A stretch of DNA of 64,000 bases from positions 14,776,601 to 14,840,600 of the forward strand of contig NC_092677.1 of assembly GCF_964355755.1 (NCBI RefSeq). Direction: 5' to 3'. The translations under genes and the position numbers were made by a program. The notes beneath the pieces are model-generated. The model searched no databases. It had not been told where the DNA came from and saw nothing but the letters and a program-made list of their open reading frames with translations. The DNA is from Antedon mediterranea. Its lineage: Eukaryota > Echinodermata > Crinoidea > Comatulida > Antedonidae. Shown one piece after another: positions 12,401 to 24,400 of the stretch; positions within the stretch are counted from its first letter, which is position 1; each line of letters opens with the position of its first letter.

Positions 12401-15400
12401 ATCAAATATAAATTCAAGAATAACAGCTACTCATAAAATGAATTTAAATGAGTTTCAGTGTCATCTCATAATGTTCATTTGTTACTCAAAAGTTCTATAA
12501 TCTATTTTAAACAAGTGGACAAAATCACTGAGATTATTGAACAAGTTGTCATGAATGATATAAAAGCTACCAGTGTTGTGCACCTTCCCTTTAAGTCATC
12601 GCCACAAGGTCAAAACTTGGATTAAAAGGGCTGGCAATTTACAATACCAGTTCTATTGATCAGTAGTGTGAGGTGTAATTAATTACGGATTATTTCTGCT
12701 GCGTTCTTCTGTCATGCATGCCTGACATTAAAGAGTCTGTTCACATCAAAATGTAGTGTTAAGCTGATGAAGCCTGTATAGTCAGCCAGCATTCATACAT
12801 AGTGCTTACAAAGCATCTAAGCACTTCACATTATTTATGCAGTTGTGTTTTGAGTACCCAGTTGTTCACATGGGTGGAGAGAGGCAAATGTTACGTAAAG
12901 TGTCTTGCCTAAGGATACAAACGATATGTGGTGAGCGTTGGATTTGAACTCATGATCTCACTATCTGTAATCTAACACACTGTGCCACACGCAATAAAAA
13001 CTGTTGCATTTACTGTATATTCAAAGCAAGCTTTTTTATAATCAGGACCTTTCCATAATCATTTTATTATTTGCGTGCGCAAGTGAGATGCCCAATCGTG
13101 ACGCGATGGAGAACCCAAACGGTTGCTAGTGGATTGATCAACTCACATGTGTTGTGTCTACATTGTTGCATTGCGTCCAAGTGGCAACCACCAAGCTTAA
13201 CACTTTGTGCCGTAGAACCCAAAGTGAATAACAAACAAAAACAATGATAACATTCCATTGCGTGGAAGAAAGCATATGTAGAGAATGTTTTAGAGCATTC
13301 AATCTATAGATAAATAGGTTTGTCAATGATTAAGGAAATCCCCTTAAAACCAAAACCTGTCATTTTCCACATTCATAACACGATGATAATCTCGCTTATT
13401 TCTGAGGATTTTTAACTTTCGCATCCTGCTAAAATTTTAAGACACTCTGTTTTAAACTTAGTACGCCATAGCATGATTAAACATTATTATGTAAGGTCGT
13501 TAACTTTGCAAAATTATATCTTGAGTGATCCCGACGCGCAGCTTGATCCGCCATGCTCACATTATATAAATAATAGCAATACAATATTTGTTTTAATGAT
13601 TTACTGTGATAGTAAGGCCTTGAATAAAAACGTTTAATTTTATTTATATTTTTCTCTTATTTTTAAGACTCAGTTGAACTTCCACCTATCATCAAAGTAT
13701 GTCCATATAATCAAACATTGTTTGTCGATACAATCGCTTGGCTCAGATGTGAAGTGGAAGGCACTCCACAGCCAGAAGTTAGATGGTTAAAAGATGGAGA
13801 ACCAATCTCAAAAGTGATCAGGTATTTCTATAATTATATCATTTTTATTTTATTTAATAATATCATTATTTAAATTTTTAAACCGTGCAATATAAAGTAT
13901 TCTTTCATTTCATTTAATAAATGTCATCATTATCAACATTTTCATGTTTAATTATAATAATATTATTACACCTTCGATATTTTTAGGATAAACGCCCTTC
14001 CAGTGTCTTTGCAAATAACTGACTTACAATATGGTGATGCAGGCCGCTATACCTGTGTAGCCACCAGTGAACGTGGAGAGACTAGATGCTCTGCAGAGCT
14101 CTCTGTAACTGGTAAGTAAATCGAATATTTCTTTCTTTTAAATGTCCTAAATCCTGATCAAACATTCCACATTGAGATATCTGAAGTCTACCATCGTATG
14201 AGCCTTGAAAAAAAGACTTTACAGTAGTTCCATTAGACACTTCTAAGTACAGACACTACAGTAACATTTCATACTAAAGATTTGAACAGTTGTACAGATG
14301 ATGTTACTTTGTATAATTACTTTTTCCATTGTAGGTCGTGATGGTACCCAGCGCCGTAGGCCAGAAGATAGTGAGTTTCCTGCGATCCCAGGAATCCCTA
14401 CAGCACAGAATACTACAAATGGTAATGTTATCTTGTCGTGGTCTCCTCCTGAGTCAACATCAAGGTCAACTCTTTCATACAGAATAGAAGCCTACAATCA
14501 TGAAATTGATGCAAGTAAGTCGAAAATGTGTTTGTATTTTGCATTAACTCATTAACAATTAATTCAATTCAATTCAAATTTATTTTCTTTTCTTCTTTTT
14601 CTTCTAAATTTATAACAATAATGGTAAATGACATGAACATAGAAAGATCTAAAAAAAAAGTAAAATACTTATCATGTCCAGCCCCTATAACATAATATAC
14701 TACGATATTACTGTATTAATGTTGTAATAATAGGGCAACATTTGTTTTAAAAAAATAAAAAATTGAATGGTTGGGTTATACAGTCTTAAAAAGTATGTTT
14801 CTCATTTTACAGCTTGGGAGATTTTAGTCAATAACATCCGAGGAACCAGTTACATACTACAGAACCTCCGTTCAACAACCACCTATGTATTCTACGTTCG
14901 TGCCATTAACTCTGTCGGAGTTGGACAACCAAGCTTGGTTTCAAATTCATTCACAACTGGAGGTGAGAGGAGAAAATAATAGATTTGTCAATGATTAGGG
15001 AATTGCAGTTGATTGAAATCAAGACCAATTGTCATTATATCTTTTGAAAAAGAAATTAAATTTTATTTTTATTTTTTTTACAGACACTAATCCAATTCCT
15101 GGACTTGATAATTCTAACCGACGTGTCATTATTACTAGTGTGAAGGTTCTTAGTCCAACAGCTTTAAAAGTGGAGTGGGAGGTTAGTACTATATTTCCTA
15201 GACATGAAAATAAAGTGTGATTGTAATGGGGAAAATAAGTAGACATAAAATACTTTTTAAATGACTGCAAAAATGTAACTTTATTATTAAATTGTTTTGT
15301 TATGTTTTTAACAGCCCAACTGTCCTCAGCCTAGCTGTACGTACAATGTCAAATACAAAAAATCCAACGGCGAAGGTGACGTAATGCAAGAAACTGCTGA

Positions 15401-18400
15401 GAAACCTATCAAACTTGTGACAGGACTCGAACCAGGAACATCATACACTATTACTTTACAGCCTGTATACAACTCAGTTCATGGGTTAGAAAGTGATGAA
15501 GTTACCAAAAGTACATTGGAGCAAGGTAAGCTTGTGTTAAAACATTTTAAATAGAAATGTTATTCTTAAGGTATTGTGATTGAAAATCAACCTAAATTGT
15601 AAATCAATCAATTTATATTCTTTTTTCTTTTAAACAATAAAGTACCAAGTCTATGAATTTAGAAGGAGAATCGTGTCTTTTTTATCCTGCTTGACTTCAG
15701 TGTTATGGAACTTTTTCAATTCTATAAATGCCACTTAAGATGGTATAATTTCTTTACAATCTGAGCCTTTAAAAATCATTGTTACATAGTGTATGGATAT
15801 TTTTGCCAATGTTTCAAAGTTTAACCATTTTTTTCTCTTTCAGGTCAAGGTCTAGAAACTGAAAAAATATCGAGAAACAACATAAAAGACTTACTTGACG
15901 ATTGCAACATACAGATTAAAAGTTTGACACCAGCGAGCCCCACCACTGTCCAAGTTCAATGGAAGGTCGGTGTTATTGAATTTATTCAACAGAAATCAAC
16001 AAGATTTGCGTTCATAGCTGCTTTAATACATAATACATTATCTAAATCTATAGGCTAAAGATAACTTTGAACTTGTATACAGTTACTTGATCCATGTTCA
16101 TTCCAATGAAATCTCATAATCATCAATTCCAATCAAAACCATTTTTTACTACAATCCATCCACAATGAAGTCAATTTACTTACCAAAATAGTTTTTATAT
16201 AACTGCATGTGATTAATCAATAATATTCAATATATTAGCAGAGTAATCTGTGTTATCTTAATCTAAAAAAAGAGTGCATGATGTTGCAGTTTATTTTGTA
16301 ATTTACTTTACTGGCAATGGCAGATGTACACTAGTGACAAAATGTATCAACACTGACATTATTTTAAATAATTTTGATATTGAAAATGTGTGTAGTTGGT
16401 CGCTTCCTTGTCGATGCTTTTATTGTAGAACGTAATTTATTTATTTTTCTCTGTTCAGGGTTGACCAACTAGCATAGGTGTTTAGCACCTGTTTGGTCTT
16501 TCCGTGCCTCCTTTTATAATTGTTTTGTCTTCTTATGTTTATGGCTGAAATTGAATAAATCAAAAATAAAAAATAAATATTTAAAACAATTGTAAGTACA
16601 ATATTGCTAACAACAAAGTCTGCAGAAATTATCTGAAAAAAAAATTCTAAATTATCTATTGATATTACTATTCACACAGATTGGCAAAAACCTTCATTAC
16701 GTCGATGGTGCTCATATTCGTTATTATTCCACTGATGAAGAGGAAAAATACATGATAGAAACAGCAGCCAAATTACAGGAAAACATCACACTTAAAAATT
16801 TGAAACCTTACACAGAATACTCAATTTCTCTGATACCATTTCATGGTAACACACTGGGTGAGGAAAGCAATGAAGAACAAGTTAAAACTAAAGCTGGAGG
16901 TAAAGTTTTTATATACAAATTAAGAAACTACAATTGATAATTTGTAATGAAAGTAATTACTCTCACCTCTACTCAAATTGTGTTGAGTGTTACTCTTACC
17001 TCTATTCAAATTGTGTTGAGTGTTACTCTTACCTCTAGTCAAATTTTGTTGAGTGTTACTCTTACCTCTAGTCAAATTGTGTTGAGTGTTACTCTTACCT
17101 CTAGTCAAATTGTGTTGAGTGTTACTCTTACCTCTAGTCAAATTGTGTTAAGTGTTACTCTTACCTCTAGTCAAATTGTGTTAAGTGTTACTCTTACCTC
17201 TAGTCAAATTGTGTTGAGTGTTACTCTTACCTCTAGTCAAATTGTGTTGAGTGTTACTCTTACCTCTAGTCAAATTGTGTTGAGTGTTACTCTTACCTCT
17301 AGTCAAATTGTGTTGAGTGTTACTCTTACCTCTACTCAAATTGTGAGGAGGTTTACTCTAGTCTTACCTCTAGTCAAATTGTGTTGAGTGTTACTCTTAC
17401 CTCTACTCAAATTGTGTTGAGTGTTACTCTTACCTCTACTCAAATTGTGTTGAGTGTTACTCTTACATCTAGTCAAATTGTGAGGAGGTTTACTCTTACT
17501 GTACCTCTACATCAAGCAGATCCTCTCCAACATTACATGCTAAAATTTGTAAATTAAGTAGGCTTTACAATAATGTGTTGGTCTCTGTATTTAGTTCCAG
17601 CAATTGCTCCACAAGATGTGTACGCTATGCATCAGAACGCCACTACGATTTTAGTAGGCTGGCAACAGATCCAATCCTGGGATGTTCCTGGATTGATAAC
17701 TGAATACCTGGTGATGTGCATTGCTGAAAATCCCAAGTACAATAGGAACATAACTGTTGACGGTGAAGAAAACTCTGTATTGGTAACTGGTCTGCAACCA
17801 GGCGTCAAGTATCATGTTCAAGTGATGGCTTCCACAGAAACTGGTGCAGGACCAGTCAGTTCTTCTGTCGAAATTAATGGTAAAGTTCAGGTTTCTCTTT
17901 ATTGTCGTGTAGAAAGTTACATACAAAAGGTGTAAAAATACATAAAATCGGCTAGATTGTAGTAAAATTTGCAGAAGGAAGAAATTAGTTATTGTGAAGA
18001 AAACTTTTCTTTATTTCTTTAATAACATAATATTTGTTGGAATGTGGAGATACTGTCAATTACTGATTTGGGAAATCTTTAAAAAAAAAGGATATTTTGT
18101 GATCATTATATCTTAGATTTTATTAAGTTACATAAAACAATCATTACTATTATCTAGTTCTTACAAATTCATCTTTTTATTTCAGAAATACCAATTGAAG
18201 ATGATATTACCAATAATAATTTATCTCCTCTTGTTCTTGGCGTTATTGTTGGTGCATTCATCGTCATATTCTCCTGTTTTATCTTTTTCCTCTGTAAATG
18301 GAGACAGGCCAAGAAAAACAGTGATATTGAATACAAGGGTATGAATGTTTGACAATATATATTTCCTAGTTTCTAGTTCTTCAAATTGTAGAGATGTTGT

Positions 18401-21400
18401 TATATATTTTTATATAACACCTATATAAATTCCTGTCATTTGATTGGACGAATGTGGGTCACATGGCGTGCAATAGTACGCACTATTCAACGATCGTTAA
18501 ATAGTACTTTTTGAAACATTTTTGTTTGTTATTTAGATGTTATATAAAACAAATAATGAATGTTTTGTATTTGTGTAATGGTACAAATAATGGCACTTGG
18601 TGAATGATGAAAGGTTATATCAACTCGGCTTTGCCTCGTTGATATAACCTTTCATCATTCACCTCGTGCCATTATTTGTACCATTGCACTCATAAACATT
18701 CATTATTTGTATAATATTTTGTGGTGGTGTTATCAGTTTATTTTGGTATAATATCATATTTATATATCATTTACCTAAATTATTTAGAGCAAAAAATTAT
18801 TAATAAATAACATTTATTCTCACCAAATTTCTTATAATTTAATTATTGTGGAAAAGTGAAATGTTGCTACAAATTCATTTGCTTTTGTACTTTTAAAACT
18901 TTTTTTTTCTTTTGTTGTGTTTTTACATATAATTTATAAACATGTATTTTACTATTATTTAGATCACTCTCACCACTTTATTTTGTTTAGTAATCATTTG
19001 TAAAATATGTAGTCTACATTAGATAGAAACTGGATGACATGAAGAATTTTCCCTGTATTGGTCTTCGCAGAGAATTATATATAATATATATTTGTTGATG
19101 GTGTTATTTATGCTCTAACTTTGGTGTTGAGCATTTTTCCTAATTTCTTGATACTTTTAACTTGGACATAATTATATTAATGTATGTATATAGTAATTGT
19201 CAGACATTTTTAAAATGTACATTCAATTGTTTTGTTGATAGTGTAAAGCTGTTGTTAGATATTAGATTTATTTGCATGTGAGTGAAAAATTCAAAGTAGA
19301 ACATTTTCTTTGTCGCCAATTTTATTCCATCGCTTCTTCCCTTCTTGATTATAATTTTTGTTTTTCTTTATCGCTAAAGCTGTCGGAAGCCGTTATGTTT
19401 TAGGTACGTTGATAAAATCACAAAATTGAGTGATTTAGTCAGATTCATCTGGCGATTGGTTGATTAATAATTATGCGCATATGTAAATTTCCCTTATTAG
19501 GGATTGTTTTAACTTATCTGTTGAATGTGCTGTTGCAGAATGTACTTCAGTTTCATTTTTTTTTTTTATGTTGCGACATAATTTGTTGATAGTGTTTTGT
19601 GTTGTTATAGGGTGACGATTGAATTTTTGCTATTTAATGAGTAAACAGCATGCATAATTTAAGTGATATTATACTATTACCAAGGAACTAATAGAGCAAT
19701 ATGTGCTTTAAACTTTTCCCAGTAAAGTCCCAAGTAACCTGCTGCTACACTAATGTCATTTAAGCAAATACTTTTTGAACTGTACACCTAGAAATGTATT
19801 TACTATTTATTTAGTTATTCAATGTTGTTTTACAAGTGTAGCTCTAACAGCTGTACTACAGCAGTACAGCTGACTTGAAGAGGCCCTCTTGAAAACAATT
19901 CAAAAATCTACAAACAACATTAAAACATAAAGATACAAGAGGATTTATAAAGTTAAAATTCTTATCCTGTATAATATCATACATTGCTGACTTGGAACTG
20001 CAATGAGCAATATTAAACCACTAATGATGCCTTTTAATAAGATAGGAATTCTCCTTCCAATAGTGTGTTTCTTGGGGTGGAGATATTATTAATTAAGGAA
20101 ATGCTTGGGTATAACAATGTTATAGTACAAACAAATGTCATCAATGGCTTATGTTTCATGTTGTATTTTTTGTGTATTCTGTTTTGATGTAAATGCATGG
20201 AAAATATTATTTGCCTTTTTTCTCCATTTTACTTTGATTAAACCTCTTTCATTTATTAAGTTCTGTCTACACTATCAAACTAGTTTAACAAAAAAAGTGT
20301 GATGTGGCCAAATATGGTAGTGATATGCTTAAATACTGTAGTGATATGACATCCTCATGTCCATTTATGGGCACATCACATTTTTTAAACTATAAAGTTT
20401 GATAGTGTAGACAGAGCTTTATTTATTACAATTACTGCCATTTTGTTTTATACTGCATGAAGCAAACCAATCACCCATTAGTTCTGTGATTTTTTATAGT
20501 AATTATACTGACAGTAAGTTAGAATTATAGGTTGACATCATTGTTAGATAAGTTATTTTGCAGAACCTTGTCTAACCTTTTTTTTCTTGCATTTTAACAG
20601 TAATAGAACACATTGTAATTCATGTCATTACATTTACTTTACCAATAGATTATCAAACATTTGATTAATGCATAATAATTTTGTTCATGTAAAAGCTATA
20701 TGTAAATGTTGTTCTTTTTTTTTCTTCAGGCCCAGTTAGCCAGGATAATTCAGATATTGCAAGGTAGGTATGAATATTTATTTTAATAATTGACTGATTT
20801 CAACAATAATAACATTTATATTAGGAATGATATACACTTTCAAATTTTATGTGACAAATATGATTTGCCAAATATGGTAGTGATATGGCCAAGTATGGTA
20901 GTAATGACATGATCATGTCCATATATGGGCACATCACACTTTTTTTGTCAAATAAAGTTCAATAGTGTAGACAGAGCTTCAAAGGCAGTTTATTAAAATT
21001 TGTTAAATTATTTTCTCTTCAGACATGTACAACCTGCCTATGGACATCAACAGACAGCTACATGGCACAACCAACAGGAGGACTTTTACAGTCAAACACA
21101 TGGTAACCAACGAAGATGTTTACCTGCATGCTGTAGAATAGACCACTCCATTTATGATTTATCACAGAAACGCGAGTGTTTTAATGCAAACGGCTTAATG
21201 AGTCAGATTCGCTGGGTCAAGAACGATAACGGTGGGGTTAATTCCTTTTACATGTGACTTTCTGTTGCCGGTGTTGGATACTACCACGCTTGCGAAGACT
21301 GCAACTAATCCATGTTCAAATGGATAAACTTGCCAATTTGATCTAGTTTCGTTTCCAATTCAACCTAATTCTGATTCAAGTTAGCAGTAGTTCTGCTTAT

Positions 21401-24400
21401 TGGGCCTTATTCTTTATTGTCTTGTAAAGTTTTTTGTACGTTCATGTGTTGATTTAAATGCCATTCTGACTACCAACATTTAATAACCCACACTGTAGGA
21501 CTAAAAATGCTATTTCTTGGCAAAGTTTTTTCAGCTTGTTTAACTCTATAAACTTCTTTATAAGTAATGTTTATAAATCTTAATGTTAAACATATCTAAA
21601 AAAATTATAAAAGTCATTCCAATTCAGAATTTGAGTAATGATTGCCGAATTTTCACTTACCTCTGATTTAATATTCTTTTACTGTTTAATACATATCATT
21701 CTAATATATTTAAATGGATTGCATATATAACATGCTTGCATTAGTATAGTATTCTTATTAACATTACTTTAATTATTTATCTTTCTTTTTGTTTATTGAA
21801 TTTAAAAGCATGGACTTACCTCAAACGTCATGGTAATTCTAACATATGTTTAATTGACGTTTTTTTTTTAAAGCACTCATTTGCACGTGTATGTTTCTAA
21901 ATGTATGTAAAATGATTTAAATTTGATTGATAATTTTCATGTAATTTGATTGCAGGCTCAGATAGTCTTCATAGCAGCATGGAACAATATGCAGAGACTG
22001 GGATGGTAGTGATGCTACCAAATAGTAGCAACATGTTCTCAAACATAGACCCAACTGCAGGCACTATGACATGCAGGTAAGATTGAAGTCGTGTATGACA
22101 ATATGTCAATGAGAAAGGTCAAAGGTTTGGTCACTGTAACCAAAATAAAATGTTATTGTTATTTATTACTATTATTAACTGTTATTAAATATGGTTTCTG
22201 TTTTTAGTCGAATCACACCAGAATATGCTGTGGTTGAAAACGCTGGAAGTCCGCCATCCACACCACACTCGATGCAGACACTGCCATACCCACCACGTAA
22301 TCATAATTACGCAATTGAATATAACCGCACCACAAGTTTACCACCACACATGACCCAACCTTATGCATCAACTACCCTTGTTCTACCAGCAACCATGAGA
22401 GAATATCAGGAGAGGCAACAAAGTCGTGGTAACAGTAGTAATTCCGAACATTCTGGTTCAAGCCGAAGTGCTTTCAAGAAACCATGGAACGGAGAGCTAG
22501 ATAATGGTGGATTTAGTAGCAGTGGGGGATCTGTACCTCCCCCCTTACCCCCAGATAGACTAGGTAAGCTTCAGACTGTCTTAAAGACTTCTTTACTTTA
22601 CTCATAATCTGTGAAAGGTAATTTCCTGTTAGTGTAACGCAACCTCTCTTTTAATGTGGGCACAATTTATTACAATGCGTGCCTATATAAACTGAATAAT
22701 TGAAGATGTGTTTGGCATGTCTCTATAATAAATCGTCAACAGGTGTTATACTGTAGTTCTGATTGCATGTAAACCTGAGTACCTCTGTAGTATTATGTAA
22801 CACCTGGTTATTCAAATTGTTTATCTTGCCTATTCATTTTTTTCGAAATAAACTATGAAATATTTATACTCATCAGCACAATAAAAGTGAGACTTCTATA
22901 TAAAATACGACAAGACTATATTAAGCTCTCGTCTTTTGATAGTGTGAACATATTTTGTCGTTGTCCGTGAGAGTTGTTTATTTTTCTCCACATATTGTAT
23001 TGTATATTATGTGTTTATAATGACAGGTTCCCACAGCTGAACAAAATTAATCCTTATCACACACAACCAATCTTTACTTGATCAAATTATTTTGATAGTT
23101 AAATTGAATCGGCTTGTTTGTTGGAAAAAGTACCCATTTTTTATTAGTCTTGATGGTAGTAGGAACCTACCATTATTTGTATGGTCAACTGTTTCCCAAA
23201 ACAGACACTCCTGTATTTTTTTTCTAAAGCTCTGTCTACACTATTTAAAAAGTGTGATGACATTTTGTTATCGCATACAGTTTGATAGTGTAGACAGAAC
23301 GCTTTTAATAGTATCAGGGGAGTTGACCTTTGTTACTTTTTGCTTTCAATATTCCCTTTGTAATGTCTATTTTTCCATTTTCTTTTAACTGTTATTACCT
23401 GCATCTTTGACTATGGTTTGCCTATTGTGTACTTTGATTGATTGATGTTCTTATTTTGCTTGCATCTTAACCCCCTTCCAGGCACCCTAGGCTCTTGCAT
23501 GTCTGAATGTACGTGTACAACAAATGGTGTCCTCACAGACTCAGGTGGTAGTTCTGTTGGTAAGTGGCCAATGGGTATAGCTTCCTCTTAGACGCTTGCC
23601 TTCTATATATTTATTACATTTTATGATTACTATTCCTGACACTGACAGCAATAAAAATTAAAATTATTATTCGTAATGTTAAAAACTATGTTTGTAAGCT
23701 TTTTATCACTTACTATCACTAAACAATTTATCCAAATATTGACCACAAATATTAATAAATAGTTTTATGTCTGGTGGTTAATTTTACAGTAATATTTTGA
23801 GAATTTTTATTCACCTAATTTAGGTAAAGTCCAACACTGAGCTATAAGCCATTCCGAATAATAATCTATAAAAAAAGATCCTTCCTCTAATTATGTTTAT
23901 GCTTATATCCACATTAGATCAGTAGAAGCACTTACATTGGCACTTCTTATTGCAATTTAATTAATTAATAAATATATTGTTAGCACATAGCTTTATGTTT
24001 GTGAATTCATTATAGTTTAAGAGTAATAGTACACAGAACAAAATGGTTTTTTTTTGACAAATATTAACTGCAGGATCTACTAAATAGATTAGTACGTTGT
24101 ATAACCATATTGCAATTTTTTTTGTCTCTAGATGAAAGGGGAAATCGTCGAAGGCGAACATATCCACGTGGACATAAGCTCCCTGCTCCGAATATAACAG
24201 AATTACTACCGCCACCACCAGAACACCCACCTCCATCCGATATTGAATCTACCTTTGGTTCCCATCACACCCTGCCCACAAACCATCACCATGGTGCCAC
24301 CATTCCCATGTCTTCCAATCCTGTAACACAACCGCACATCACAACAAACCCCCTCTCACAGATGGACATGTCGTACAATAAAAATTATGGCCCCTTGCCT

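Larger units (their letters stand above)
10020..14111 (+). other. robo: Robo exons: two further Ig domains (Ig4-like and Ig5)
   Basis: Exons 10020-10165 and 10296-10449 encode an Ig domain whose GDTVTFCC and QPSIYW segments and inserted LYPG stretch look most like Robo Ig4. Exons 13668-13821 and 13987-14111 encode Ig5: PPIIK, the NQTLFVD segment, TPQPEVRWLKDG and DAGRYTC all match. The 3.2-kb intron between them holds a tRNA-headed SINE and other repeats. Confidence 0.85.
14335..17879 (+). other. robo: Robo exons: four fibronectin type III domains
   Basis: FN3-1 is 14335-14514 plus 14813-14962. FN3-2 is 15084-15181 plus 15315-15525. FN3-3 is 15844-15965 plus 16680-16899. FN3-4 is the single exon 17595-17879. 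The second and third both resemble vertebrate Robo FN3-2. Both are split by a phase-0 intron right after the conserved Trp plus one residue (VEWE and VQWK), so they look like a duplicated exon pair. FN3-4 matches the usual membrane-proximal FN3-3 (ITEY, GLQPGVKYHVQV, ASTETGAG). Confidence 0.85.

Noticed and set aside
16947-17387. 146-codon plus-strand open frame
   Set aside because: It is the 33-bp minisatellite; a period divisible by three with no stop keeps every unit open, and there is no splice linkage to Robo exons.
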